A stretch of 64,000 nucleotides of DNA, taken from contig CP107199.1 of the NCBI GenBank assembly GCA_025758065.1, forward strand, positions 2,391,501 to 2,455,500. Direction: 5' to 3'. The position numbers and the translations under genes are program-made. The notes under the pieces were generated by a model, which was not told the origin of the DNA, made no database searches, and worked only from the letters and a program-made list of their open reading frames with translations. The stretch is from Lachnospiraceae bacterium. GTDB taxonomy: Bacteria; Bacillota; Clostridia; Lachnospirales; Lachnospiraceae. This document shows, piece after piece, positions 7,900 through 16,748 of this stretch (positions within the stretch are counted from its first letter, which is position 1; each line of letters opens with the position of its first letter).

Positions 7900-9231
7900 T
7901 TATGAACCAGCTTTTTTATCTCTTGGAAGTGTTACATTCAGGAAAATAGCTACCAATGTAGCAATAACGACTGGAGATTTTCCAAAAATAGTCGTTACCC
8001 ATGCAGGGAATGCGGAAAGGGACGCAGACGCCTGGGAAACACCCATACCAAGAGCTGCTGCAAGACCTACAATAGAAGTATTGCGGTAGTTCATGTCTTC
8101 TGTCATAACCAGCTTCATACCGGTCATGGCGATGGATGCGAATACGGAAACGGTTGCACCGCCCAGTACAGCATATGGAATAGTTGTTAAAAGAGCAGAA
8201 AACTTAGGAAATACACCTGCGATGAAAATGATCATAGCTGCAAGTCCAAGAGTTACTCTGTTTACAACCTTTGTAGTAGCAACGATACCAACGTTCTGGC
8301 TGTAAGTTGCAGTAGGAAGACATCCGAGGCATGCACCTATCATATTAGAAACGCCATATCCCAGGATAGCTCCCTGAAGTTCATTGGTGGTAGGCTCACG
8401 GTCTAAACCGCCGGAAGTAGTAGCAGAGAAGTCGCCGATAGCCTGTACGGAGTTAATGATAAACAGCAGTCCTAAGGCGATACATGCAGATGGCTCAAAG
8501 GTAACACCAAAATGCAGGATCTGAGGAAGCTGGAAAACACCGGCTTGGGCTACGTTGGAGAAACTTACCATGCCGAAGAAGCTGGAAAAGATATATCCGA
8601 TGATCATACCAATCAGGATAGATGCCAGTTTTAAGAATCCTTTTGCAAAATGATTTAAACCAGTAACAACTAGCAGGGTAAAGATAGCTACCAGCCAGTT
8701 TTGCCAGGAACCATAGTCAGCACTTCCTACACCACCGGCCATGTAATTGATAGCGGTTGGATAAAGGGAGAGACCAATGGTGAAAACTACAGTACCGGCG
8801 ATCAATGGCGGGAAGAACTTGCGAATCTTTTTGATCGTTAGTCCTACAAGGATAGCACAGATGCCGCCCACGATCTGGGCACCCAGGATTGCGGGGATAC
8901 CGCCCTGATCAGCAATGGCCTGCATACTTGGCACATAGGCAAAACTTACACCGATGATAACGGGGAGTCCGGCGCCTAAATGAAAGCCAGTTCTCTTTCC
9001 AATCGGAAAGAGCTGCAGGAGAGTGGCAAGTGCAGATACAACTAATGATGCCTGTATCAGCAGTACGCGGTCTGCAGTTTCAAGACCAGCTGCACCAGAG
9101 ATAATGATAGCTGGCGTAACACAGCCTACGATCATAGCTACAACGTGCTGTAAGGCCAGAGGAAATGCCTGGCTCAGTTTTGGCACGCCATCTAATTCAA
9201 ATAAAGATCCTTCTTTACTGGTTGTATTCAT
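7900..9231 (-). CDS. NCS2-family purine (xanthine/urate-type) permease
   Basis: This polytopic membrane protein of about 443 residues belongs to the nucleobase-ascorbate transporter (NCS2) family of proton symporters. The signature QNVGIVATTK fits [QE]NxGxxxxT[RKG]; the QHVVAMIVG segment lies in TM1 and SVQAIGDFSAT in TM8. As first gene downstream of arcC in the purine cluster it probably imports urate or xanthine. In TM8 many purine transporters carry a substrate-binding Glu before xIGD; here the residue is Gln. I place the start at the ATG at 9231 behind AAAGGGGGC; a TTG lies two codons upstream. Confidence 0.88.
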   Translation of the reverse strand: MNTTSKEGSLFELDGVPKLSQAFPLALQHVVAMIVGCVTPAIIISGAAGLETADRVLLIQASLVVSALATLLQLFPIGKRTGFHLGAGLPVIIGVSFAYVPSMQAIADQGGIPAILGAQIVGGICAILVGLTIKKIRKFFPPLIAGTVVFTIGLSLYPTAINYMAGGVGSADYGSWQNWLVAIFTLLVVTGLNHFAKGFLKLASILIGMIIGYIFSSFFGMVSFSNVAQAGVFQLPQILHFGVTFEPSACIALGLLFIINSVQAIGDFSATTSGGLDREPTTNELQGAILGYGVSNMIGACLGCLPTATYSQNVGIVATTKVVNRVTLGLAAMIIFIAGVFPKFSALLTTIPYAVLGGATVSVFASIAMTGMKLVMTEDMNYRNTSIVGLAAALGMGVSQASASLSAFPAWVTTIFGKSPVVIATLVAIFLNVTLPRDKKAGS

Positions 9232-9249
9232 ATGCAATGCCCCCTTTAT

Positions 9250-10203
9250 TTACGCTAAATGGATATGGGTACCGGTCTTGCCCTGGATACCGTCTTTTGC
9301 CTTTTCCAGCAGCGTAATGAGCGCAGTGCGTCCTGGTTTTGATTCAGCAAATTTAACAGCAGCCTGAACTTTTGGAAGCATAGAACCAGGCGCAAAATGT
9401 CCTTCTTTAATGTACTTTCTAGCTTCTTCAGTATCGAGGTCATCCAGCCATTTTTCTTCCGGCTTTCCGAAGTTAATAGCAACTTTTTCAACAGCAGTGA
9501 GGATAATGAGAAAATCTGCGTTCAGATTTTCTGCCAACAGCTCACTTGCGAAGTCTTTATCGATAACAGCGCTTGCGCCCTTTAAGTGGTTGCCCTGTCT
9601 GGTAACAGGAATACCACCGCCACCGCAGGCAATTACTAACTGACCGGAGTCAACCAGAGATCGGATCGCTCCGATTTCAACGATCTCAGCTGGCTTTGGA
9701 GAAGCAACTACACGGCGGTAGCCTCTTCCGGCATCTTCTTTCATGATATATCCGTATTTTTCTTCTGCCAGTGCAGCCTGCTCTTTTGTCATAAAATGTC
9801 CGATCGGCTTGGAAGGAGTATCAAATGCAGGATCATCTGCATCTACACGGACCTGAGTGATCATAGTAGCAACCGGAATATCATAAATATCACGGTTGTA
9901 AAGCTCTTCTCTTAAAGCGTTCTGTAAGTCGTAGCCGATATAAGCCTGACTCATTGCAACACAGACGGAGAGAGGAGTATTGGGCTGATTTGCATCTTCG
10001 CGGCTTAATGCAGCCATAGCGTTATTGATCATGCCAACCTGAGGACCATTTCCGTGAGCTACGATCACTTCGCAGCCTTCCTCGATCAGGTCCACGATAG
10101 CCTTTGCGGTGATCTTTACTGCCTTCATCTGCTCAGGAAGAGTATTTCCCAAAGCATTGCCGCCCAGAGCAATGACGATACGTTTTTTCTTCTTATTTTC
10201 CAT
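9250..10203 (-). CDS. arcC: Carbamate kinase
   Basis: The 317-residue protein transfers phosphate from carbamoyl phosphate to ADP, giving ATP, CO2 and ammonia. Amino-acid kinase motifs are clear: VIALGGNALGN at the start, VAHGNGPQVG near residue 48, VIACGGGGIPV near 205 and IDKDFAS near 230. Here it would harvest ATP from carbamoyl phosphate made by the neighbouring YgeW, the substrate-level phosphorylation step of ureide breakdown. A cre site lies 23 bases upstream of its start and a terminator-like hairpin separates it from ygeW, so it has its own control. Confidence 0.93.
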   Translation of the reverse strand: MENKKKKRIVIALGGNALGNTLPEQMKAVKITAKAIVDLIEEGCEVIVAHGNGPQVGMINNAMAALSREDANQPNTPLSVCVAMSQAYIGYDLQNALREELYNRDIYDIPVATMITQVRVDADDPAFDTPSKPIGHFMTKEQAALAEEKYGYIMKEDAGRGYRRVVASPKPAEIVEIGAIRSLVDSGQLVIACGGGGIPVTRQGNHLKGASAVIDKDFASELLAENLNADFLIILTAVEKVAINFGKPEEKWLDDLDTEEARKYIKEGHFAPGSMLPKVQAAVKFAESKPGRTALITLLEKAKDGIQGKTGTHIHLA

Positions 10204-10225
10204 TGTTAATTACCCCTTTTTGCTA

Positions 10226-10239
10226 TGAAAGCGTTGTCA
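10226..10239. promoter_or_regulatory. cre (CcpA-binding) site before arcC
   Basis: TGAAAGCGTTGTCA matches the cre consensus TGWAANCGNTNWCA at every position. It lies between the terminator-like hairpin and the arcC start, where bound CcpA could block elongation. This suggests repression of arcC and the permease when preferred sugars are present. Confidence 0.65.
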
Positions 10240-10269
10240 AGCGCTATGTGGACTACTTGCTTGTACGTT

Positions 10270-10335
10270 AGGTCCCAGAGCCATTTGATACCCTTTCATT
10301 TATGATGATGCCGCTGCCAGGCGACATGTTTACTT
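10270..10335 (-). other. Possible structured leader upstream of arcC
   Basis: Read on the minus strand, this region has a short hairpin (ATGTCGC at 10330-10324 with GCGGCAT at 10317-10311). It then carries the string TGAAAG, AT, AAA, GG and CTGGGACCT ending at 10270. The same ordered pieces occur upstream of ygfK at 16689-16715. The shared sequence between two leaders of one pathway suggests a regulatory RNA. I cannot match it to a known riboswitch. Confidence 0.35.
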
Positions 10336-10339
10336 GCCC

Positions 10340-10412
10340 AAAAAAAGAGCCACCGGTAGCCCGAGTGCGTCTGACAGAAAGCCAATTATGACGCGCTCCG
10401 GTCCGGCAGCTC
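10340..10412 (-). terminator. Long terminator-like hairpin between ygeW and arcC
   Basis: On the minus strand GAGCTGCCGG (10412-10403) pairs with CCGGTGGCTC (10356-10347), and an inner AGCGCGTC/GACGCACT stem extends it. A run of seven T follows (10346-10340). It would stop or attenuate transcripts from ygeW toward arcC. Confidence 0.65.
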
Positions 10413-10438
10413 AGAAACACCTATCTTTTAATTAGATT

Positions 10439-11632
10439 TTATTTGAATACTCTTGGAGTTCCTTTTTCTTCCAGTTTCTTTAAAATCTCAGCAGGATCAG
10501 CAAACTTAGCCAGCATGATCATAGCTGCGATAACGTATGGCTTGTAGCTTGCTTCTTTGTACAGAGGATCACGGTAACGATCAAATACAGAAGCTTCAAC
10601 TTCGCCGTCCTTGCAGCTTACACCGTTGATGTCAGCTGGTAAGCAGTGCAGGTACAGAGCCTTTCCGTCTTTAGTTGTCTTCATCAGATCTTCTGTACAG
10701 CACCAGTCTTTGTGTTCTGCGTTCTGAGCTAACAGTTCTTTCTCAAGAGCCTTGATGCCATCGGTATCGCCTTCAGCGTACAGATTGGTTCTCTTTTCCA
10801 TAGCTGCAAATGGAGCCCAGCTCTTTGGATAAACGATATCAGCATCCTTGAATGCATCAGCCATGTCATGAGATACACGGAAGGAACCACCGGACTTCTC
10901 AGCATTCTTTCTGGCAACTTCTTCAACCTCTGGCATAACTTCATAGCCTTCTGGATGAGCCAGAACAACTTCCATGCCCATACGGGTCATCAGACCGATA
11001 ACACCCTGAGGAACAGATAATGGTTTGCCGTAGGAAGGAGAGTAAGCCCATGTCATAGCCAGCTTTTTGCCCTTTAAGTTCTCTACGCCGCCGAATTCAT
11101 GGATGATATGCAGCATATCAGCCATACACTGGGTAGGATGGTCGATATCACACTGTAAGTTTACTAAGGTTGGCTTCTGCTCCAGGATACCATCTTTATA
11201 TCCCTGGGTTACAGAATCAACAACCTCATGCATGTAAGCGTTGCCCTTGCCGATGTACATGTCATCGCGGATACCGATAACGTCAGCCATGAAAGAGATC
11301 ATGTTAGCTGTTTCGCGTACAGTCTCGCCATGGGCAACCTGAGACTTGCCTTCGTCCAGATCCTGAACTTCCAGACCAAGCAGATTACATGCAGAAGCAA
11401 AAGAGAAACGTGTACGGGTAGAATTATCGCGGAATAAGGAAATACCCAGACCGCTCTCAAATACTTTTGTAGAAATATTGTTCTCTCTCATGTAACGAAG
11501 AGCATCAGCAACAGTCCAGACAGCTTCCAGCTCGTCGTCTGTCTTCTCCCAGGTCAGGAAGAAATCGCCTTCGTACATTTCTTTGAAGTTTAATGCTTTC
11601 AGCTTGTCAATGTAATCCTGTAATGTTTTCAT
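10439..11632 (-). CDS. ygeW: YgeW-type carbamoyltransferase
   Basis: The 397-residue protein is a transcarbamylase of the YgeW family, longer than ornithine or aspartate carbamoyltransferase (about 310-330). The carbamoyl-phosphate loop DNSTRTRFSFASACNLLG is near residue 68, the HPTQCMADMLHI block near 163 and YLHCLPADI near 330. In ureide breakdown such enzymes run toward carbamoyl phosphate, feeding ArcC downstream. The exact substrate of YgeW is unresolved. Gene order ygeX-ygeY-ygeW matches the E. coli yge locus. Confidence 0.92.
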   Translation of the reverse strand: MKTLQDYIDKLKALNFKEMYEGDFFLTWEKTDDELEAVWTVADALRYMRENNISTKVFESGLGISLFRDNSTRTRFSFASACNLLGLEVQDLDEGKSQVAHGETVRETANMISFMADVIGIRDDMYIGKGNAYMHEVVDSVTQGYKDGILEQKPTLVNLQCDIDHPTQCMADMLHIIHEFGGVENLKGKKLAMTWAYSPSYGKPLSVPQGVIGLMTRMGMEVVLAHPEGYEVMPEVEEVARKNAEKSGGSFRVSHDMADAFKDADIVYPKSWAPFAAMEKRTNLYAEGDTDGIKALEKELLAQNAEHKDWCCTEDLMKTTKDGKALYLHCLPADINGVSCKDGEVEASVFDRYRDPLYKEASYKPYVIAAMIMLAKFADPAEILKKLEEKGTPRVFK

Positions 11633-11731
11633 GATTCAATTCTCCTTTTATATGTAGGTTTATGGAATTTAAAGAATTTCTTGATGGAAGCGCAGCCCCG
11701 AAGGGCCACGCAGACTGGCTAAAATAATTGA
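11633..11731 (-). other. ygeY-ygeW spacer with a small hairpin
   Basis: This 99-base spacer contains GCGCAGCCCC at 11691-11700 facing GGGCCACGC at 11704-11712, an imperfect stem without a T-run. AGGAGAATTGAATC precedes the ygeW start. The hairpin may stabilise the ygeW mRNA end; nothing else is seen. Confidence 0.3.
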
Positions 11732-13048
11732 TTACTTGCAGTAAACAGTTGGAAGAGCTGCATATACAGCTGCACAGGTTACCAGATCCTGCTTCCAGGT
11801 CTTTTCGTTCGGAGCATGAGCCTGAGCTTCTGCGCCTGGTCCAAATCCGATGCAAGGGATTCCGTTACGTCCCATGATGGATACGCCGTTGGTAGAGAAG
11901 GTCCACTTGTCAGTCAGAGGACGAGCAGTTCTCATAGCCAGAGTTTCCTCAGCACCGATACGCTCTTCACCGTACAGGTTGTGGTAAGCTTCTTCCAGAG
12001 CCTTGGTTACATCATGATCCTTCGGGATTACCCATGTTGGGAAGTAGCACTCGATTGGATATACCAGATCAGTGTAGGAAGGACGATTGTATTCGTACAT
12101 GGAAACTTTAACGTCCTCGCCGTACTTCTTAACAGCCGGAAGGGCACGGATCTCGTCTAAGCAGCTTTCCCATGTTTCTCCGGCAGTCATACGACGGTCA
12201 AGAGATACTGCACAGGAGTCAGCAACTGCACAACGGCTTGGGGAGGTGAAGAAGATCTCGGATACAGTTACAGTACCACGTCCAAGGAAGTTAGCCTCTT
12301 CCCATTCTGGATTGTATTTCTTGTCTAACATCTTAACAAGGCCCTTAATTTCCTTGTCATCAGCTGCGTCATTTTCATTCAGAGCGCGAACGTCCTGAAG
12401 GATGTCAGCCATCTTGTAGATAGCGTTGTCACCACGCTCTGGAGCGGAACCATGGCAGGAAACGCCCTTAACGTCAATACGGATTTCCATACGTCCTCTC
12501 TGTCCACGGTAGATACCGCCATCAGTTGGCTCTGTGGAAACTACGAATTCAGGACGTACTTTGTCTTCGTTGATGATATACTGCCAGCACAGACCGTCAC
12601 AGTCTTCTTCCTGAACAGTACCGGTTACTAATACAGTGTACTTGTCAGACAGCATGCCTAAGTCTTTCATGATCTTAGCACCGTAAACAGCAGATACGAT
12701 ACCGCCACACTGGTCAGATACACCACGGCCGCCGATCTCGGTCTCGTTCTCATATCCCTCATAAGGATCGAAGTTCCAGTTATTTCTATTACCAATACCT
12801 ACAGTATCGATATGAGCATCAAATGCGATCAGGGTTTTTCCGGTTCCCATATAGCCAAGTACGTTGCCCATTGGGTCGATCTCAACTTTGGTGAAGTCTA
12901 ACTTTCTCATTTCTTCTGCGATGCGGGTGATGTGAGCCTTTTCGTCACAACTCTCACCTGGGTTCTTAACGATCTCACGTAAGAACTTAGTCATATCTTT
13001 CTGATAATTCTGAGCTGCTTCTTTGATTTTTGCGTAATCCAGATTCAT
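11732..13048 (-). CDS. ygeY: YgeY-type M20 metallohydrolase
   Basis: The 438-residue protein is an M20/ArgE-DapE-type amidohydrolase of the 'selenium metabolism hydrolase' YgeY group. Dinuclear metal ligands are visible: IAFDAHIDTVG (HxD), GRGVSDQCGG (Asp), TGTVQEEDCDG (catalytic and metal Glu), VVSTEPTD and, at the C-terminus, AQAHAPNEKTW (His). It probably cleaves an amide intermediate of urate or ureide degradation. I place the start at 13048 (MNLDYAKIKE) behind AGAGGAGG; the frame is open nine codons further upstream but the ribosome site lies within that stretch. Confidence 0.9.
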   Translation of the reverse strand: MNLDYAKIKEAAQNYQKDMTKFLREIVKNPGESCDEKAHITRIAEEMRKLDFTKVEIDPMGNVLGYMGTGKTLIAFDAHIDTVGIGNRNNWNFDPYEGYENETEIGGRGVSDQCGGIVSAVYGAKIMKDLGMLSDKYTVLVTGTVQEEDCDGLCWQYIINEDKVRPEFVVSTEPTDGGIYRGQRGRMEIRIDVKGVSCHGSAPERGDNAIYKMADILQDVRALNENDAADDKEIKGLVKMLDKKYNPEWEEANFLGRGTVTVSEIFFTSPSRCAVADSCAVSLDRRMTAGETWESCLDEIRALPAVKKYGEDVKVSMYEYNRPSYTDLVYPIECYFPTWVIPKDHDVTKALEEAYHNLYGEERIGAEETLAMRTARPLTDKWTFSTNGVSIMGRNGIPCIGFGPGAEAQAHAPNEKTWKQDLVTCAAVYAALPTVYCK

Positions 13049-13095
13049 TTTAAATATCCTCCTCTTGTTTTGCAATTACTTTTGATGGTTAATAG

Positions 13096-14304
13096 TTATT
13101 TGTCAAGGCCTTTCCATACAATGTTCTTGTAACGATCAGGATCGGTATCGCCCTCTGTAGAGAAGAGCAGTACCTTGGAGTTTTCATCCAGGCCAATGTC
13201 AGTTCTTAAATCTTTGTATTCGTCCATGGTCATCATAGCTGCTAATGCACCGAATGGAGCAGCACCGGACTCACCGGAAGTGATCGGAGCATCGCCTTTA
13301 ACAGGAGCAGCTAACATACGCATACCATTTGCAGCAACCCAGTCAGGAGCAGCAATGAATACTTTTACATGGTTCTTTAAGATGTCCCAGGAAATGGTGT
13401 TCGGTTCACCACATGCAAGACCTGCCATGATGGTCTGCATATCGCCGTCTACAATGCGGATGTCTCCATCACCGGCAGCAGCACCCTTGTAAAGACATGC
13501 AGCAGCTTCAGCCTCAACAACTACGAATGTAGGTAAGTTGTCAGCATACAGGTTGGAGAAGTAACCAACAACTGCACCGGCTAAGGAACCAACACCGGCC
13601 TGTACGAAGATGTGGGTAGGACGATCACATCCCTGAGCCTTTAACTGTTCACCAGCTTCCATTGCCATGGTGCCGTATCCCTGCATGATCCATGCCGGGA
13701 TCTCTTCGTAGCCGTCCCATGCAGTATCCTGTACGATAACGCCTCTAGGGGTTTCATCAGCTTCCTTAGCAGCAAGACGGACACAGTCATCATAGTTTAA
13801 TTCCTGGATGTCTACCTGGGCGCCTTCTTTAGCAATGTTCTGAAGACGGGTCTGGGTAGTTCCCTTAGGCATATGTACAACTGCCTTCTGTCCAAGACGG
13901 TTAGCAGCCCATGCAACGCCGCGGCCGTGGTTGCCATCTGTTGCAGTAAAGAAAGTAGCCTGTCCGAATTCTTTTCTTAACTGCTCGGAAGTAAGTACGG
14001 AATAAGGAAGTTCAGAAACATCCTTTCCAGTCTCCTTTGCAATGTAACGGGCCATTGCAAAAGAACCGCCCAGTACCTTAAATGCGTTCAGACCGAAACG
14101 GTAAGACTCATCCTTTACATATACTTCCTTGATTCCTAAATAGGAAGCCATGTTAGGCAGCTTGGTTAATGGTGTTTCGCTGTACTGAGGAAAGCTCTCG
14201 TGGAAAGTACGCGCCTTTTTGATCTCCTCAAGTCCCATAATTGGAAGGTTTTTGTCATCTGTTTTAGGCATCTTGTTTACTGCCCACAGAATCTTCTGAT
14301 CCAT
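13096..14304 (-). CDS. ygeX: Diaminopropionate ammonia-lyase-type PLP enzyme
   Basis: The 402-residue fold-type II PLP enzyme matches YgeX/DpaL, which converts 2,3-diaminopropionate to pyruvate and ammonia. The PLP lysine is in RFGLNAFKVLGG (about residue 77), the substrate loop in TATDGNHGRGVAW (about 120) and the phosphate-binding glycines in AGVGSLAGAVVG (about 240). Diaminopropionate has been proposed as the carbon skeleton left after urate ring opening, so this step would deliver pyruvate. It is first in the minus-strand arm after the regulator, with an AGGAGG ribosome site. Confidence 0.92.
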   Translation of the reverse strand: MDQKILWAVNKMPKTDDKNLPIMGLEEIKKARTFHESFPQYSETPLTKLPNMASYLGIKEVYVKDESYRFGLNAFKVLGGSFAMARYIAKETGKDVSELPYSVLTSEQLRKEFGQATFFTATDGNHGRGVAWAANRLGQKAVVHMPKGTTQTRLQNIAKEGAQVDIQELNYDDCVRLAAKEADETPRGVIVQDTAWDGYEEIPAWIMQGYGTMAMEAGEQLKAQGCDRPTHIFVQAGVGSLAGAVVGYFSNLYADNLPTFVVVEAEAAACLYKGAAAGDGDIRIVDGDMQTIMAGLACGEPNTISWDILKNHVKVFIAAPDWVAANGMRMLAAPVKGDAPITSGESGAAPFGALAAMMTMDEYKDLRTDIGLDENSKVLLFSTEGDTDPDRYKNIVWKGLDK

Positions 14305-14350
14305 GTTACTGTATCCTCCTTAAAATTTTTGGTTTTTAAATTTTTAGTGC

Positions 14351-15007
14351 TTAAGATGATTTACGACTGTTTACATCAATGTAACTGTACAGAGTAAATT
14401 TGGAAATTCCAAAATACTTGGAGACCTTGTCTCCAGATTTTGTTATGAGAAAAGCGCCTGCATCATTCAAAAACTGAATGGCGGTTACTTTTTCTTCCTT
14501 ATTCATAAGTGCTGCAGGTTTTCCAACCAGAGCTACGGACTGTTCGATCAGATTGTCCAGAAGATCATTTACATTGTGTACGATCTGTTCTGGCTGCTGT
14601 CTGTTATCACTGGGGTCTTCTGTTGTACTGATAAGAGCCTTGATGGATCTTTCAATGGTCATCAGCCCTGTGATATCGTAGTTGATGGAAAAAATATAAT
14701 CTACAGCAGAATCTTCAGGATTTCTTATAAAAAACGTACTGGATTTTAAAATCTTACCATTTGATGTGCGGGTAAGATAACCTAGATGGTCTTTCAGTAA
14801 AGCCGGATCCTTATGCAGGGTTTCCAGAACTACCTTAGACGGTCCGTCGCCTTCACGCCGGTTGGTAATATGACCGTTGTTAATATGAACAACGGAATGC
14901 TCCAGGTCGTGGCGTTTTAAGTCGTGGATCACGATCTCGCAGTCTGGTCCGAACTGTCTTGCAAGGCCGTCTGCAATCTGTTCAAGCAGTCCAAGTGTGT
15001 ATGCCAT
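14351..15007 (-). CDS. YheO/DauR-like transcriptional regulator
   Basis: The 218-residue protein has an N-terminal YheO-like PAS region (GPDCEIVIHDLKRHDLEHSV) and a C-terminal helix-turn-helix (GAFLITKSGDKVSKYFGISK with FTLYSYI following), the layout of DauR-type regulators. Placed between the two divergent arms of the purine cluster, it is the likely pathway regulator sensing a purine or intermediate. I start it at 15007 (MAYTLG) because the upstream ATG at 15022 is part of the AGGAGG site. Two identical palindromes in the divergent promoter region could be its operators. Confidence 0.82.
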   Translation of the reverse strand: MAYTLGLLEQIADGLARQFGPDCEIVIHDLKRHDLEHSVVHINNGHITNRREGDGPSKVVLETLHKDPALLKDHLGYLTRTSNGKILKSSTFFIRNPEDSAVDYIFSINYDITGLMTIERSIKALISTTEDPSDNRQQPEQIVHNVNDLLDNLIEQSVALVGKPAALMNKEEKVTAIQFLNDAGAFLITKSGDKVSKYFGISKFTLYSYIDVNSRKSS

Positions 15008-15052
15008 GAACAACCTCCTCATTTCGGACTTTTATAATATGATATGGTAACT

Positions 15053-15156
15053 TTGTACAATAAACAATCTGCAAAACATTTCTGTGTTGTTTATGATTCC
15101 ATAATAGCACAAAAAAAATAGATTGCAATAGTTTTTTACAAAAAAATTTTGTACAA
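15053..15156. promoter_or_regulatory. Divergent promoter region with two TTGTACAA palindromes
   Basis: The perfect palindrome TTGTACAA occurs at 15053-15060 and again at 15149-15156, both with a T in front. They flank the AT-rich space between the YheO-like regulator (minus) and ssnA (plus). Two identical 8-bp palindromes 96 bases apart are plausible operators for the adjacent regulator. Binding is inference. Confidence 0.45.
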
Positions 15157-15253
15157 CTAAAAAAAATTGTATTTTTCCCTTGCAAATGCTATTTTCAGGT
15201 GTTAATATAAAGGTACGACAACATTGATATTAATAGGAAAAGGAGAGAGCCAT

Positions 15254-16585
15254 ATGTTGATCATTGGAAACGGACGTCTGGTTACAAGAGATGCCGGACA
15301 GCCATTTTTCGAAAATGGAGCAGTAGCAATTGACGGAACTACTATTAAAAAAGTAGGGACTCTGGATGAGATCAAAAAAGAGTTCCCGGAAGCTGAGTTT
15401 GTAGACGCTAAGGGGGGCGTTATCATGCCGGCTTTCATTAACACACATGAGCATATCTACAGTGCGATGGCAAGAGGCTTAAGTATTAAAGGATATGATC
15501 CTCATGGATTTTTGGATATCTTAGACGGATTGTGGTGGACTATCGACCGCCATCTGACCAACGAACAGACACGTCAGAGCGCAAGGGTTACTTTCATCGA
15601 CAGTATTAAGAATGGTGTTACCACCGTATTTGACCATCATGCAAGCTTTGGCCAGATCAAGGACAGCCTGTTTGCGATTGAAGATGCGGCAAAAGAATTT
15701 GGTGTAAGAGCTTGTCTGTGTTATGAAGTATCTGATCGTGACGGTATGGACAAATCCAGAGAAGCTGTGTTAGAGAATGCAAGATGGATCAAGCATGCAT
15801 TAGCTGATGAAACAGATATGTTTGCAGGTATGATGGGTATGCATGCGCAGTTTACCATTTCAGATGAGACTATGGAATTTGCTGCTGCAAACAAGCCGGA
15901 AGAAGTCGGATATCATATTCATGTTGCAGAAGGTATTGAAGATCTTCATGACTGCTTACATAAATATGGAAAGCGCATTGTGGATCGTTTATACGACTGC
16001 AATATCTTAGGAAGCAAGACCTTACTTGGCCACTGCATCTACGTAAATCCACATGAGATGGAACTGATCAAGGCAACTGATACCATGGTAGTACACAACC
16101 CTGAATCCAACATGGGTAATGCCTGCGGATGCCCTCCAACTATGGAGATCGTTCACAGAGGTATTTTAACAGGTCTCGGAACAGATGGTTATACACAGGA
16201 TGTCTTGGAATCTTATAAGGTAGCAAATGTGCTCCACAAACATCATCTGTGTGATGCAAATGCAGCATGGAGCGAAGTTCCACAGATGCTCTTTGAGGGA
16301 AATGCAAAGATCGCAAACCGTTACTTCAAGAAGCAGTTAGGCGTATTAAAAGAAGGCGCAGCAGCAGATGTGATCGTTGCGGATTATGTACCGAGAACAC
16401 CTATGGATGCTTCTAATATCAACAGCCACATCTTATTTGGTATGACCGGACGCAGTGTTGTGACAACAGTATGCAACGGTAAAGTCTTAATGAAAGACAG
16501 AGAACTGATAGGAATTGATGAAGAAAAGGTTCTTTATGAAGTAAGGGAAGAAGCTAAGAAGCTGGAACGTTCCATTAACGGTTAA
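15254..16585 (+). CDS. ssnA: SsnA-type aminohydrolase (amidohydrolase family)
   Basis: The 443-residue metal-dependent hydrolase belongs to the TrzF/ATZ deaminase-like branch of the amidohydrolase superfamily, subgroup SsnA. Metal ligands are NTHEHIYSAMARG (HxH, about residue 65), GMHAQFTIS (His, about 200), LLGHCIYV (His) and GLGTDGYTQD (Asp, about 313). It probably opens or deaminates a purine-derived ring. It leads the plus-strand arm of the cluster. The ATG at 15254 follows AAAAGGAGAGAGCC; a TTG at 15224 lies before that ribosome site. Confidence 0.9.
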   Translation: MLIIGNGRLVTRDAGQPFFENGAVAIDGTTIKKVGTLDEIKKEFPEAEFVDAKGGVIMPAFINTHEHIYSAMARGLSIKGYDPHGFLDILDGLWWTIDRHLTNEQTRQSARVTFIDSIKNGVTTVFDHHASFGQIKDSLFAIEDAAKEFGVRACLCYEVSDRDGMDKSREAVLENARWIKHALADETDMFAGMMGMHAQFTISDETMEFAAANKPEEVGYHIHVAEGIEDLHDCLHKYGKRIVDRLYDCNILGSKTLLGHCIYVNPHEMELIKATDTMVVHNPESNMGNACGCPPTMEIVHRGILTGLGTDGYTQDVLESYKVANVLHKHHLCDANAAWSEVPQMLFEGNAKIANRYFKKQLGVLKEGAAADVIVADYVPRTPMDASNINSHILFGMTGRSVVTTVCNGKVLMKDRELIGIDEEKVLYEVREEAKKLERSING

Positions 16586-16619
16586 ATAAAGTAAATATTA
16601 CAGTTTAATTGTTGTAAAT

Positions 16620-16735
16620 TAGTAAGTAATAGCCGATTACAGGGCGGCGGGAAAACAGCACACCGGAGTATCCGGGCGGCTGAGCCGTTGAAAGATAAAA
16701 ACGGTGCTGGGACCTGATCGGGTGCTATATATAAG
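16620..16735 (+). other. GC-rich structured leader upstream of ygfK
   Basis: Between ssnA and ygfK the spacer can fold into CCGGA/TCCGG (near 16661-16673), CCGTT/AACGG (near 16685-16704) or a longer AGCA-CCG/CGGTGCT pairing that encloses them. It ends with GCTGGGACCT. The TGAAAG-AT-AAA-GG-CTGGGACCT string at 16689-16715 is shared with the arcC leader. The pattern fits a regulatory RNA. I could not name the class. Confidence 0.4.
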
Positions 16736-16748
16736 GAGGAAATAGAAT

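Noticed and set aside
10240..10412. Known riboswitch classes (guanidine, ZTP, purine, tetrahydrofolate) for the arcC leader
   Set aside because: None of the conserved cores I know could be placed; only a terminator-like hairpin and the motif shared with ygfK are supported.
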